This document shows, piece by piece, positions 28,864 to 38,862 of a DNA stretch of 50,619 nucleotides (positions within the stretch are counted from its first letter, which is position 1; each line of letters opens with the position of its first letter). Under the pieces are notes generated by a model, which worked only from the letters and a program-made list of their open reading frames with translations, was not told the origin of the DNA and made no database searches. A program made the position numbers and the translations under genes. Location of the stretch: NCBI RefSeq assembly GCF_002087295.1, contig NZ_MWVI01000024.1:1-50619 (forward strand), given 5' to 3'. The stretch comes from Vreelandella lionensis. GTDB lineage: Bacteria > Pseudomonadota > Gammaproteobacteria > Pseudomonadales > Halomonadaceae.

Positions 28864-28903
28864 GAACGATACGCCCCAGAAGCTCATTGAAAAGGACGAC
28901 TCC

Positions 28904-29827
28904 ATGCGCTCATTGTTCACACCTGCCATGGTTGCCGGTTTATCAACGGTAGCTATTTCTATGGCCACGCTCTCCACGGCCAGTGCCAACGACCCCGTCG
29001 TGGTCTCTTCTAAAATCGATACCGAAGGCTCGGTGCTAGGCGAGTTGATTATTCAGACGCTGGAGCGCAACGGTATTCCCACGGAAGATCGCCTGCAGCT
29101 TGGTGGTACCAGCGTGGTACGCAGCGCGTTGCAGGCGGGAGAGGTTGATCTTTATCCCGAATACACCGGCAACGGTGCTTTCTTCTTTGATATGACCGAT
29201 AGCCCGGTATGGAACAGCGCTGAAGACGCCTACCAAACTGTTCGTGAGCGTGATGCGGAACAGGGCTTAATTTGGCTTCAACCAGCAAGTGCCAATAACA
29301 CATGGGCTATGAGCATTCGTCAGGATGTGGCCGAAGCCAATGACTTAACCACGTTGGATGATTTAGCTGCTTATCTTGCCGACGGCGGGGAATTCAAATT
29401 TGCCGCTAGCGCCGAGTTTGTGGAATCCGCCCAGGCGTTACCTGCTTTCCAAGAAGCCTACGGTTTTGAGCTAAGCGATGACCAACTGCTGGTGCTTTCT
29501 GGTGGCAATACGGCTGCAACGATGCGTGCAGCGGCTCAGCAAACCAGTGGTGTCAATGGTGCCATGACCTACGGGACCGACGGTGGTTTAAGCGCTTTAG
29601 GCCTCGTCGTGCTCGAAGACTCTAAAGGCGTTCAGCCGGTGTATCAGCCAGCGCCCGTGGTGCGGGAAGAGGTGTTGAATGCCTATCCGGAGATGGAGGC
29701 GCTGCTTAATGAGGTATTTTCCACGTTAGACCTAGTGACGTTGCAAGAGCTCAACGCAGATGTCGCGGTGAATGGCTTCTCGCCGGATCAGGTCGCCAGT
29801 GACTACCTAGACAGCCTGGATGACTAA
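28904..29827 (+). CDS. Osmoprotectant ABC importer, substrate-binding protein (YehZ/OsmF-like)
   Basis: Periplasmic binding protein of the glycine-betaine/choline (OpuAC) class, 307 residues from the ATG at 28904, which has AAAGGA 7 bases upstream. The signal peptide is residues 1-28, with cleavage after STASA. The mature start VVVSSKIDTEGSVLGELIIQ and LYPEYTGNGAFFF are characteristic of the YehZ/OsmF group, as are the later TYGTDGGLSALGLVVLED and PAPVVREEVL. The likely ligand is glycine betaine or a related compatible solute. It is the first gene of a four-gene operon in the same order as E. coli yehZYXW. Confidence 0.88.
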   Translation: MRSLFTPAMVAGLSTVAISMATLSTASANDPVVVSSKIDTEGSVLGELIIQTLERNGIPTEDRLQLGGTSVVRSALQAGEVDLYPEYTGNGAFFFDMTDSPVWNSAEDAYQTVRERDAEQGLIWLQPASANNTWAMSIRQDVAEANDLTTLDDLAAYLADGGEFKFAASAEFVESAQALPAFQEAYGFELSDDQLLVLSGGNTAATMRAAAQQTSGVNGAMTYGTDGGLSALGLVVLEDSKGVQPVYQPAPVVREEVLNAYPEMEALLNEVFSTLDLVTLQELNADVAVNGFSPDQVASDYLDSLDD

Positions 29828-29830
29828 TGA

Positions 29831-31030
29831 ATGTCGTTAATCGACGCCTTGCCTTCGCCATCGTTTAAACGACGCCCATGGCACCCGAATGTTGTGCTGT
29901 TGTGCCTAAGCGGTGCCATGCTGGCTGCCGCTTGGTTGTTAAGCTTTGTCAGTGTTGCTCCTAATCGCATTGTTTCCGGCACGGCTTTTGGCATGGTAGA
30001 CGCCATTAGCTGGCCGGGCGCGGCACTGGTATCACTGCTCTTTATCGCCATGGCGGCGTTGTCGTCTGTGCCTACCTCAAGGCACTACCGGGCGATGCTG
30101 GGCATCATCATACTCACCTTGCTGTTGATGCCGTTTGGCTTAATGGTGGCAGGCCACTGGTTGGTCGACCCCTCGTTACCCCAGGCACGACTCGGCATTG
30201 GCGCAGCCTACTGGACCGTGCTGTTCGTACTGTTGCTGTGTTTGGTGGAGCTACGCCTACGCTTAGGGTTATCCCGCTGGTGGCCCACGCTGCTGCTGGC
30301 AGGCGTGGGCATTGCTTGGTGGGGATGTGCCGCGCTGTGGCTAGATCGTCTTGCCCTCGTGCAAGAGTTCCAGGCCCGAGAAGGGCAGTTTTATCAGGCC
30401 ATTGGTCAACATATTGCCTTGGTGGGCACAGCCGTGGGCGTTAGCGTGGTGCTGGGAATGCTGTTAGCGATGCTGATGCGCCGCTATCAGCGCCTGCAAA
30501 AAATCGCGTTTACACTGCTGAACTTTTTACAAACCATCCCAAGTTTGGCGCTGTTTGGGCTACTGCTAGCGCCGCTCGCTTGGCTGGCGGCTAACGTACC
30601 CCCGCTGGCAGCGTTGGGTGTCAGCGGTATCGGCAATGCTCCAGCGCTGATTGCGTTAATTGCTTATAGCCTGCTGCCCATGGTGCGTAATACCTACATT
30701 GCTCTGGAAGAGGTCAGCGCTGAGACGCTCCAGGCCGCTAAAGCCATGGGTATGCGTACCGGGCAGCGTTTTTGGCAGGTGCGTTTTCCATTGGCGCTTC
30801 CCGTACTGTTAGAAGGCGTGCGCATTACGGCTGTACAGGCGATTGGGCTAACGGCAGTGGCGGCACTGATTGGTGCTGGCGGTCTAGGAACGTTTATTTT
30901 TCAAGGGCTGGGTCAAGCCGCCATGGATATGGTGCTACTGGGCGCAATGCCCATTCTGATCTTGGCACTGATAGTGGACGCAGGATTAGGGGCGTTGGCA
31001 GATGCGCTGCGTCCCGGAGGACAGGAATGA
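29831..31030 (+). CDS. Osmoprotectant ABC importer permease (YehY-like)
   Basis: A 399-residue inner-membrane permease, longer than usual because of about 180 N-terminal residues with several extra helices, as in YehY. The binding-protein-dependent transport domain is in the second half: TVGVSVVLGMLLAML, LNFLQTIPSLALFGLL, and the ATPase-contact EAA loop EVSAETLQAAKAMGMRTGQRFW. It ends with TAVAALIGAGGLGTFIFQG. It starts 3 bases after the binding-protein stop and overlaps the ATPase gene by 4 bases (ATGA). Confidence 0.9.
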   Translation: MSLIDALPSPSFKRRPWHPNVVLLCLSGAMLAAAWLLSFVSVAPNRIVSGTAFGMVDAISWPGAALVSLLFIAMAALSSVPTSRHYRAMLGIIILTLLLMPFGLMVAGHWLVDPSLPQARLGIGAAYWTVLFVLLLCLVELRLRLGLSRWWPTLLLAGVGIAWWGCAALWLDRLALVQEFQAREGQFYQAIGQHIALVGTAVGVSVVLGMLLAMLMRRYQRLQKIAFTLLNFLQTIPSLALFGLLLAPLAWLAANVPPLAALGVSGIGNAPALIALIAYSLLPMVRNTYIALEEVSAETLQAAKAMGMRTGQRFWQVRFPLALPVLLEGVRITAVQAIGLTAVAALIGAGGLGTFIFQGLGQAAMDMVLLGAMPILILALIVDAGLGALADALRPGGQE

Positions 31031-31992
31031 TAGAGCTTTCCCATGTTTCAAAACAGTTTGGTGACGATATCGCGGTGGAAGACATCACGCTGCGGATCGC
31101 AAAAGGAAAGTTCTGTGCGTTGGTCGGTACCTCTGGGTGTGGTAAATCTACCACCCTGCGCATGATCAACCGCCTGATTGAACACTCCAGTGGTGACATC
31201 TTCCTTGATGGCCAGGCGATAGAACAGTACGACCCAGTAAAACTACGTCGGCGAATCGGCTATGTGATCCAGAGTACCGGGCTGTTTCCCCACTGGAACG
31301 TCGCGCGCAATATTGGCTTAGTGCCTCGATTGCTGAAATGGCCCGCTACAGAAATTAACACACGTGTAGAGGAACTGATGGGCGTACTTGGCCTGCCAGT
31401 GGGCGAGTTTGCGCATAAATATCCGCATCAGCTCTCAGGTGGCCAAGCGCAGCGAGTAGGGGTGGCCCGCGCCTTAGCCGCAGACCCCGATATACTACTG
31501 ATGGATGAGCCCTTTGGCGCACTGGACCCAATTACCCGGGAAAAGCTCCAGGATGAGCTGGCCAAGCTACAGGCACGGCTACACAAAACCATTGTGTTCG
31601 TGACCCACGATATGGATGAAGCGCTGAAGCTAGCCGACCATTTGGTCGTCATGCGTGATGGCCGTATTGTCCAGCAGGGCACACCGCTGGCACTGCTTCA
31701 GCAGCCCGCTGATCCGTTTGTGGAATCCCTGCTCGGTGGGCTTGAGCGGGGGTTGAAGCAGGCAGCGTTAACGCGCGTAAAAGATCACATGACATCGCTT
31801 GGGCCTTCTTGGCCGGCACAATCTCGAATTCCCGCCGATTTCTCGCTGCGCCAAGCGCTTTCCATGATGCTGCGGGACCACTGCGACCGCTTAACCGTGG
31901 TGGATCAAGGCGATGTGCCAATAGGGGAGCTTTCGCTGCGCCGCATCGTTAAAGAGGCGCAGTTGGATAAGGTGAGCCAACGTGACGCGTAA
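31027..31992 (+). CDS. Osmoprotectant ABC importer ATP-binding protein (YehX-like)
   Basis: A 321-residue ABC ATPase starting at ATG 31027. Walker A is GTSGCGKST (about residues 36-44), the signature LSGGQAQR, Walker B ILLMDEPFGALDP and the switch histidine FVTHDMDEA. After about residue 240 comes a short CBS-like segment (SLRQALSMMLRDHCDRLTVVD, IGELSLRRIV). In the OpuA family such modules can sense ionic strength; that role here is inference. It overlaps both neighbours: permease 1 by 4 bases, and permease 2 by 11 bases with a GTG start at 31982. Confidence 0.92.
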   Translation: MIELSHVSKQFGDDIAVEDITLRIAKGKFCALVGTSGCGKSTTLRMINRLIEHSSGDIFLDGQAIEQYDPVKLRRRIGYVIQSTGLFPHWNVARNIGLVPRLLKWPATEINTRVEELMGVLGLPVGEFAHKYPHQLSGGQAQRVGVARALAADPDILLMDEPFGALDPITREKLQDELAKLQARLHKTIVFVTHDMDEALKLADHLVVMRDGRIVQQGTPLALLQQPADPFVESLLGGLERGLKQAALTRVKDHMTSLGPSWPAQSRIPADFSLRQALSMMLRDHCDRLTVVDQGDVPIGELSLRRIVKEAQLDKVSQRDA

Positions 31993-32757
31993 TTCTGCCA
32001 CCGTCAGCCTGCCGAACGCACCGAGCATTCAATGGTTTCTGCCGCTTATTTGGGTCGCGCTACTGGCGATGTGCATCGTCGGCATGCCGCTCCTAGAGGG
32101 CCTGTTTCGCTGGGTAGAGCCTGACGCCCGGCAAGTCGTCTATGATCGCGCGGCGTTTTACGAGCTGCTGGGCCGCCATGTGTTAGTCGTTGCCGTGGCG
32201 GCAGTGGTCACCATTGCGGTTGGTGTGGCGGCAGGTATTGCCGTTACCCGCGAGCGAGGGCGGGATTTTTGCCTCTGGTGGGGCAGTTGGCCTCTTTAGG
32301 GCAAACGTTCCCTCCGGTAGCGGTGCTGGCGCTGGCGGTGCCCGTTCTGGGCTTTGGTACGCTGCCTATTATTGTTGCGCTGATGCTCTACGGGCTGCTG
32401 CCAATCGTACGCAATACGCTGGCGGGCATTAACGATGTTGACGCGACCATCAAAGAGGCGGCCCAGGCGATGGGCATGACGCCTTGGCAGGTGCTGAGTC
32501 ACGTGGAGTTGCCCCTGGCAGCCCCGGTGATTCTGGCAGGGGTGCGTACTTCGGTGACTATTAATATTGCCACTGCGGCACTCGGTGCCACTGTCGGGGC
32601 CAGTAATCTGGGAGACCCCATTATCGCAGGTATCGTTAATGGCAACATGGCCTACGTGCTACAAGGCGCGCTGCTGATTGCACTGCTGGCGCTGAGCGTG
32701 GATAGCGCCTTTAACGTCTATCAACAGCGGCTTCGCCAACGCCTCTCTGCTTCTTAA
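31982..32757 (+). CDS. Osmoprotectant ABC importer second permease (YehW-like), frameshifted
   Basis: The second inner-membrane permease, about 258 residues when corrected. The first part (GTG start 31982) carries an N-terminal helix and [27 protein letters not shown]. The remainder ([22 protein letters not shown], the EAA loop [19 protein letters not shown], and [13 protein letters not shown]) is read in another frame. The T run at 32266-32270 has five T where six would keep the frame through DFLPLV, so one T appears to be missing. All four transporter parts are otherwise complete, so sequencing error is likely. Confidence 0.88.
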
Positions 32758-32778
32758 GTGCTCTCTGCGTCTTAAGTT
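32743..32778 (+). repeat. 18-bp imperfect tandem duplication across the yehW-like stop
   Basis: CTCTCTGCTTCTTAAGTG (32743-32760) is followed directly by CTCTCTGCGTCTTAAGTT (32761-32778), 16 of 18 identical. The first copy contains the stop codon. Probably a small slippage duplication. Confidence 0.75.
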
Positions 32779-32906
32779 GAATCCCTAAACGGCTTGCACT
32801 GAGTTACTGTCCAAGTGTTGCGTTGATCCGTGTCAGATAAATCCACTGGCATAAAAGGTCATGACCGACAACACTGCCCTCAAAAGGGGTAAAAACAAGG
32901 ACAATA

Positions 32907-34112
32907 ATGATGACTCAGTACGTACACCAGCCGGCCTTCATGACCGGTGATGAATTCTTGATCGAGACGTTCAGTCTACTCAATCCGGATGGCGAGCTGT
33001 ATCCGGGTGGCGAAGAGCCTTCGCTCACCCGAGAGCACGCTCGTAGGCTGTATCAAGCCATGTTAGCCACTCGTATTCTTGATGAGCGCATGATGGCTGC
33101 CCAACGCCAAGGGCGGCTGAGTTTCTATATGCAGTGCACCGGTGAAGAAGCCGCCGTGGTGGGTGCGGCTGCAGCACTAGATGACGCCGATATGATCATG
33201 GCCCAGTACCGCGAACAAGGCGCCTTGATGTATCGCGGCTTCTCAATCGATGAGTTTATGAATCAGCTGTTTGGCAACGAGCTTGATTACGGCAAAGGCC
33301 GCCAAATGCCGATTCATTACGGCTCTCGCAAGCTGCACTACATGACCATCTCTTCCCCGCTAGCGACTCAGATTCCGCAAGCCACCGGGTACGCCTATGG
33401 CCAAAAGCTGGCCGGTGAAGGCCACTGTACGCTGACCTTTTTTGGCGAAGGCGCAGCCTCAGAAGGGGACTTCCACGCCGCGTTGAACATGGCCTCGGTG
33501 CATCAGGTGCCGGTGATCTTTTTCTGCCGCAACAACGGCTACGCTATTTCTACTCCCTCCACAGAACAGTTTGCCGCTGACGGCATTGCTCCCCGTGCCT
33601 TTGGCTACCATATGCACGTGATTCGCGTGGATGGTAACGACGCCCTAGCGGTGTATGAAGCGACCCGCCAAGCGCGAAAAATCGCCGTTGAGCAGAACCA
33701 GCCGGTGCTGATTGAAGCCATGTCCTACCGGTTGGCTGCCCACTCATCTTCGGATGACCCGTCGGGCTATCGCGCTAAGAGCGAAGAGGAAGCGTGGCGC
33801 GTGAAAGATCCGCTGCTGCGTATGCAGCGCTGGCTGGCTAAGAAAGACTGGTGGAGCGATGAAGAGGAAGCTGCCCAGCAGGAGAGCCTGCGCCGTGAAG
33901 TGCTGGAAACCATGAAGCGCGCCGAAAAACGCCCGCCGCCGCCGCTGGAGTCGTTAATCAGCGATGTTTATGCCGATGTGACACCTGCGCTACAGCACCA
34001 GCTGGATCAGTTGAAGCGCCATATTCGCCGCTACCCAGATGCCTACCCGCGCGGCGCAAAATCGCTAGATCTGACGCTTTCGTCAGCCACTGATACCCAA
34101 AGAGAGGCGTAA
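32907..34112 (+). CDS. bkdA1: Branched-chain 2-oxoacid dehydrogenase E1 component, alpha subunit
   Basis: Thiamine-diphosphate decarboxylase subunit of the complex that turns keto acids from Val, Leu and Ile into acyl-CoAs. The 401 residues show [32 protein letters not shown], and the ThDP/Mg motif [15 protein letters not shown] ending in CRNNGYAIS. The phosphorylation-loop region [16 protein letters not shown] is typical of the BCKDH rather than the pyruvate type. AAGGA lies 6-7 bases before the first ATG (a second ATG follows at once). E1-beta follows with a one-base gap. The substrate class is inferred from wording. Confidence 0.9.
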   Translation: MMTQYVHQPAFMTGDEFLIETFSLLNPDGELYPGGEEPSLTREHARRLYQAMLATRILDERMMAAQRQGRLSFYMQCTGEEAAVVGAAAALDDADMIMAQYREQGALMYRGFSIDEFMNQLFGNELDYGKGRQMPIHYGSRKLHYMTISSPLATQIPQATGYAYGQKLAGEGHCTLTFFGEGAASEGDFHAALNMASVHQVPVIFFCRNNGYAISTPSTEQFAADGIAPRAFGYHMHVIRVDGNDALAVYEATRQARKIAVEQNQPVLIEAMSYRLAAHSSSDDPSGYRAKSEEEAWRVKDPLLRMQRWLAKKDWWSDEEEAAQQESLRREVLETMKRAEKRPPPPLESLISDVYADVTPALQHQLDQLKRHIRRYPDAYPRGAKSLDLTLSSATDTQREA

Positions 34113-34113
34113 T

Positions 34114-35091
34114 ATGGCGACGATGAATATGCTCCAGGCGATTAACAACGCGCTGGATATCGCCATGGCGGAAGATGAGAAAGTCATCTGTTTTGGTGAA
34201 GACGTGGGTATTTTTGGCGGTGTTTTCCGAGCCACCAGCCATTTACAAGAAAAGTACGGCAAAGCGCGCTGCTTTAATACGCCGCTGGTGGAGCAGGGCA
34301 TCATTGGCTTTGCGAACGGCTTGGCCGCACAAGGCTCTGTACCCGTCGCTGAAATCCAGTTTGCGGATTATATCTTCCCCGCATTTGATCAGATCGTTAA
34401 CGAGACCGCCAAATTCCGCTACCGCTCTGGGGATCTCTTCAACGTAGGCGGGCTCACCATTCGCACACCCTATGGCGGCGGCATTTCCGTGGGCTTATAC
34501 CACTCGCAATCTCCTGAGGCGTACTTTACCCACACGCCGGGCTTAAAAGTGGTGGTGCCGCGCAACCCCTATCAAGCCAAAGGGCTGCTGCTGGCGGCGA
34601 TTCGTGACCCCGACCCCGTGCTGTTTTTAGAGCCAAAACGGCTCTATCGTGCCGCCGTAGGTGAAGTGCCCGATGAAGATTACCAACTGCCAATTGGTGA
34701 AGCAGAAGTGATCAAAGAGGGCACCGATATTACCCTGGTGGGCTGGGGTGCGCAGATGGAAGTGATCAGTAAAGCCGCCGAGCTTGCCGAAGAGCAGGGC
34801 ATTGCCTGCGAGGTCATCGACCTGCGCTCGCTGTTGCCCTGGGATGTGGATACCGTGGCAGAGTCGGTATTCAAAACCGGCCGTATGATTGTTAGCCATG
34901 AAGCGCCGCTCACCGGCGGCTTTGCCGGTGAAATTGCTGCAACGATACAAGAGCGCTGTTTTCTCTATCTGGAATCGCCGATTACTCGGGTTACCGGGCT
35001 GGATACGCCTTTCCCGCTTGTGCTGGAGAAAGAGTACTTGCCCGACCACCTGAAAATTTTTGAAGCGATTCGCGAAAGTGTGAACTTTTAG
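34114..35091 (+). CDS. bkdA2: Branched-chain 2-oxoacid dehydrogenase E1 component, beta subunit
   Basis: A 325-residue E1-beta subunit that forms the alpha2-beta2 decarboxylase. Landmarks are [67 protein letters not shown], the [21 protein letters not shown] loop and the C-terminal transketolase domain ([27 protein letters not shown]). These fit the BCKDH branch. It is tightly spaced between E1-alpha and E2 and intact. Confidence 0.92.
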   Translation: MATMNMLQAINNALDIAMAEDEKVICFGEDVGIFGGVFRATSHLQEKYGKARCFNTPLVEQGIIGFANGLAAQGSVPVAEIQFADYIFPAFDQIVNETAKFRYRSGDLFNVGGLTIRTPYGGGISVGLYHSQSPEAYFTHTPGLKVVVPRNPYQAKGLLLAAIRDPDPVLFLEPKRLYRAAVGEVPDEDYQLPIGEAEVIKEGTDITLVGWGAQMEVISKAAELAEEQGIACEVIDLRSLLPWDVDTVAESVFKTGRMIVSHEAPLTGGFAGEIAATIQERCFLYLESPITRVTGLDTPFPLVLEKEYLPDHLKIFEAIRESVNF

Positions 35092-35108
35092 CGCCAGGGA
35101 GAACAGCC

Positions 35109-36360
35109 ATGAGTGACTTTTTACTGCCGGATATCGGTGAAGGCATTGTTGAGTGTGAAGTGGTGGAGTGGCGCGTGGCCGAGGGCGACTCCATCGAAGA
35201 GGATCAGCCGATTGTCGAAGTGATGACCGACAAGGCGCTGGTGGAAATCACCGCGCCAGAAGCCGGGACGGTCACCAAGCTGTATGTGCCGCAGGGGAAT
35301 ATCGCCAAGGTTCACGCGCCGCTTTATGCATACCAAACCGCCGGTCAGTCGAACAGCGACACTGCAGCTACCGAGCAGGCACCTTCAGCGCCGCCCAGTA
35401 GCCACGGGGTGGCCGCTGATGAAAATAGCCCGCCGCCTAAAAGCCAAGCCGTTACCCCGGCTGCTGCAGGCAAAGTGCCCGCTAGCCCTGCGGTGCGCCG
35501 CTTAGTACGCGAGCACAGCCTAGCCCTGTCGGAGATCTCAGGCAGTGGCAAAGATGGCCGAGTACTGAAAGAAGACGTGCTAGCGCACCTCAACGCGCCA
35601 GCGGTATCTCACCAAACGGCCAGTGTTTCGATGCCTTCAAGCACCGGCTTAGCACCCTCAAAAGTAGAGCCGCTGCGCGGCGTGCGGGCGGTGATGGCCA
35701 AGCGCATGGTTGAGGCCGCTAGCTCCATTCCTCATTTTCACTACGGTGAAGAGATTGATGTCACTGAGCTGTTGGCGCTGCGCGAGCGGCTCAAGCCGCA
35801 GGTAGAGGCGAAGGGCGAACGGCTCACGCTGATGCCGTTCTTTATGAAAGCGATGGCGCTGGCCGTGGCGGAGACGCCGATCATCAATGCACAGTTAAAC
35901 AGCGAAGCCAACGAGCTAAGCTACTACGACCAGTGCAATATCGGCATGGCGGTGGATAGCAAAGCGGGACTTTTGGTACCTAACGTGAAAGGTGTCGAGG
36001 GCTTAACGCTGTTTGAGATTGCCAAAGAGGTCGGCAGGCTAACCAATGCCGCTCGGGAAGGGCGCGTGGAGCAGGCAGATCTAAAGGGCGGCACCATCAG
36101 TATCTCCAACATTGGTGCTCTTGGGGGAACCTACGCTGCGCCGATTATTAATGGCGCCGGAAGCCGCCATTGTGGCCATTGGCAAAACCCAGTGGCTGCC
36201 GCGCTTTGATGAGCACGGGGCTGTGCAGCGCCGGGCTATTTTGACGGTCACCTGGGCAGGCGATCATCGCTTTATTGATGGCGGTACCATTGCTCGTTTT
36301 TGCAACGCCTGGAAAGGCTTTCTAGAGGCGCCGGAAAGCATGCTGCTTCATCTGGCTTAA
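35109..36360 (+). CDS. bkdB: Dihydrolipoamide acyltransferase (E2), frameshifted near the 3' end
   Basis: Core E2 that accepts the acyl group on lipoate and passes it to CoA. One lipoyl domain is at residues 1-78, with the lipoylated Lys42 in MTDKALVEI. A Pro/Ala/Ser linker follows, then the E3/E1-binding domain at about 118-155 (ASPAVRRLVREHSLALSEISGSG is its landmark region), then the catalytic domain. Frame 3 ends at 36209 in an aberrant tail. Removing one G from 36153-36154 links IINAPEAAIVAIGKTQ and the catalytic DHRFIDGG motif to the stop at 36360, giving 416 residues. No E3 gene follows, so lipoamide dehydrogenase must come from elsewhere. Confidence 0.92.
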
Positions 36361-36378
36361 CCGTGTAGGCACCTTGCT

Positions 36379-38250
36379 ATGAGCCAGGCACCGCTGCAGC
36401 AGTTTTACATACCCGAAGAGCAGTCGGTGTACCTGCTAAGCCATCACGATGCGCGAAAGCTAAAAGACTGGGTAGCGCTGTGCCAGGCACAGCTTGCCCA
36501 GTTGGGCTATTCAAATATCGAGCTGATTGGTAAGGGGGCCTACGGGTTTGTTTTTGCAGGCAGCGCATGGCAGCAGGGCGTCAAGGCGCACTACGTGTTC
36601 AAGTTTTCACGCATTACGCTGCCCACTCATTTACAAGAACGCCTCGAAGAGGAGGCGTTCATGCTCGATCAGGTATCGCACCCCCGAATTCCCAAGCTCA
36701 TTACCTACCAGCGCGCACGCGGCCAGTCGATTTTGGTCATGGAGCGTGCGCCTGGCTGGAACCTGGAGCAAGTGTCGCTCAAGCAGGGAAAGCTCCCACC
36801 ACGATTGATCGTGCGCATTGCCGCGCAGCTGGCGGATATTCTCAAAGCGCTGCGTCGTGAAACGGGCCCACATGTACGGCCGGTGGTACATGGCGATATC
36901 AAGCCTTCCAATCTCGTTTTCGATGCGGTCAGTGAATCCATCGCGCTGATCGACTGGGGCTCATCGGTGTTCGCACAGTTGGATGAATCGCTTCAGTTCG
37001 TGGGTGCCAACGTAATGGAGTTGATGTCGGACAATCTGCAGCAAACCAATGCACGGCTGGGGGATGTCTATTTTATCGGTGAAGAGCAGTTGAACGGAGC
37101 GCTCTCGTCGCCACGGTTCGATGAGCAGGGGGCGGCAGGTACGCTCTATGCGCTGGCCTCGGCGCAGTCCTGCCGTTTTGGCCATCGAGCAATTCCGGCC
37201 AGCTCATTGGGATTGCCCATTGAGTTTGCACGCACGCTGGATGGCATGCTCGACCCCGACCCACAGGTGCGGCGTAAAGCGGGGGATTACTTTATTCGTG
37301 AAATGCCGCGCATGGCGAAGCTTGTTATGGTTGACCTGCCAATCGCCCCCCAAACGCCGCTAGTGCCCGTATGGGGAAAAGGCCTGCGTCGCCCGGCTAG
37401 CCAAGAAATTGATACCGTGGTGTACAGCTCACGAAAGGCGTTTTTACGCGAGGCAAGCGCTGAGGAGACGTTAAATGACGTTAACGATGTGCAGCTTGAT
37501 CGCTACTACAAACAGTTTATGCAGGGCATGGGAGAAACCGAAAAAGCCTTTTTGGCCTCGGTGAGCCGGTTGGGCAAATACCCGGTCGTAGGCGGTTTAG
37601 CAGTGCGCTGGGAGCGGGAGGGTGTTTATATCGATTCGTCGCTCAACCTGCATGACCCAGCGCTAAAGCCCGCGTTTATCGAAGCGGTGAATAACATGGT
37701 GCACTTAGCACGGGCCATTCATCGCCAGGGGGTATTTAAAAGCTGCCTGTTCAATGCCCGCCAAACGCTGCACTTAGAGCGTGTTAGCCCTGAGGAGGCG
37801 TTTCACTGCCAGCCAGAGATGGCGATTAATTACGAAGTGAGCGCGGTGCCGGAAATGGAGGATCGCACCCGGCAGCACAGCTACTTTGAAGATGGCCCAG
37901 ACCCAGAAGAGCTATTGGTGCTGCCGGATTCCATTATGCAGATGCTTCAGCGGCTCAATGAGATTCACCATACTGGCATGATCATCTTTGAAGCGCTGCC
38001 CAAACATCTCAAAATCCATAGCTACTATCGGCTGCTCGACCCCCAACGCGAACAAGAGTTTCGAAGTCTACTGAGCCGAATGCTGGCCGCTGTCAGTCAA
38101 ATCGAGGGGCTGGGCGTGTCAGGGTTTATGAAGATGCCCTACAAGGACACGCGCTTTTTTACCCACTTAGAACGACAGCCAGAGCACTTCTACCCCAAAG
38201 ACCCGAAAGAGTATGTGAGAAAAAGCGCCTTGCCCGCGCCGCTGCGTTAG
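36379..38250 (+). CDS. Eukaryotic-type (Hanks) Ser/Thr protein kinase-like protein
   Basis: A 623-residue soluble protein with a full set of kinase core motifs. The glycine loop is GKGAYGFVF (residues 51-59), the ATP lysine Lys75 in VFKFS, and the helix-C glutamate Glu91 or Glu92. The catalytic loop is HGDIKPSN (161-168, Asp163) and the metal loop DWG (182-184, in place of DFG). The activation segment is unusual. After about residue 310 comes a region of about 310 residues that I do not recognise. There is no membrane helix or signal peptide. It starts 18 bases after the E2 stop on the same strand, so it may be cotranscribed with the 2-oxoacid dehydrogenase and act on it. The target is unknown. 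Its 3' end meets the convergent lipoprotein gene with a 9-base gap. Confidence 0.8.
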   Translation: MSQAPLQQFYIPEEQSVYLLSHHDARKLKDWVALCQAQLAQLGYSNIELIGKGAYGFVFAGSAWQQGVKAHYVFKFSRITLPTHLQERLEEEAFMLDQVSHPRIPKLITYQRARGQSILVMERAPGWNLEQVSLKQGKLPPRLIVRIAAQLADILKALRRETGPHVRPVVHGDIKPSNLVFDAVSESIALIDWGSSVFAQLDESLQFVGANVMELMSDNLQQTNARLGDVYFIGEEQLNGALSSPRFDEQGAAGTLYALASAQSCRFGHRAIPASSLGLPIEFARTLDGMLDPDPQVRRKAGDYFIREMPRMAKLVMVDLPIAPQTPLVPVWGKGLRRPASQEIDTVVYSSRKAFLREASAEETLNDVNDVQLDRYYKQFMQGMGETEKAFLASVSRLGKYPVVGGLAVRWEREGVYIDSSLNLHDPALKPAFIEAVNNMVHLARAIHRQGVFKSCLFNARQTLHLERVSPEEAFHCQPEMAINYEVSAVPEMEDRTRQHSYFEDGPDPEELLVLPDSIMQMLQRLNEIHHTGMIIFEALPKHLKIHSYYRLLDPQREQEFRSLLSRMLAAVSQIEGLGVSGFMKMPYKDTRFFTHLERQPEHFYPKDPKEYVRKSALPAPLR

Positions 38251-38259
38251 GCGGCACTG

Positions 38260-38862
38260 TTAATTCGGCGCGTTTGTGATTAGCCAGCTCGCCAAGTGTT
38301 CGGTTAAACGGTCGGTGGCGCTACCAAAGGCGTTCACCACATCGGGTATCTCAGTGCTTGTGGCGCGCTCACGAATCGCAAAGCTGGTGGAGGCCACGGG
38401 CTGTTGGTCCGCGCCGAGTAATTGAACGTCTAACTGCAGGTTAACGCTTGGCGGAGAGGTGTCATACTCGCTCTGAAAGTGGCGCAGCTCGCTTAATAGC
38501 AGCAAGTCGTGAGGTAGCCGATCGCTGCTCACGTTGGCGAACAGCTCTTGCTGCTGCAGCCCTGCAATCAGCTGGGCTTGCAGCATGTCCGGCGCATCTT
38601 CATGCCAGCGAGCACCCTCATACACATTGACCACATTGCCTTCGGGAAACACCACGATACGATTGCTGCTGAGCAGGTGGCCCGCTTCTGGTGTAGCGAT
38701 ACCCAGTCGCTCTGGCTGCGTGATGGTGGCAGGGTCGCTCTGCATCGTGGTAGCAGGCAAGCGATACAGCGTCGATGGCGCTTTCTCCGGTAAAATAGAG
38801 CAGCCCGAAAGGGTGAGTAAGGCACTTAGAAGAAAGCCGTTACGTAAAACGTGCATATTCAT
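38260..38862 (-). CDS. ABC-type transport auxiliary lipoprotein (PqiC-like)
   Basis: A 200-residue lipoprotein whose signal peptide ends in LSGC, with the acylated Cys at residue 21. The mature part has YRLPATT, RIVVFPEGNVVNVYEGARWHEDAPDMLQAQLI and LELRHFQ-like wording (LSELRHFQSEYD), matching PqiC/DUF330-type partners of MCE transporters. It probably sits in the outer membrane or periplasm and docks with the MCE protein. Its start overlaps the end of the MlaD-like gene by 4 bases. It is the last gene of a four-gene minus-strand operon. Confidence 0.85.
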   Translation of the reverse strand: MNMHVLRNGFLLSALLTLSGCSILPEKAPSTLYRLPATTMQSDPATITQPERLGIATPEAGHLLSSNRIVVFPEGNVVNVYEGARWHEDAPDMLQAQLIAGLQQQELFANVSSDRLPHDLLLLSELRHFQSEYDTSPPSVNLQLDVQLLGADQQPVASTSFAIRERATSTEIPDVVNAFGSATDRLTEHLASWLITNAPN

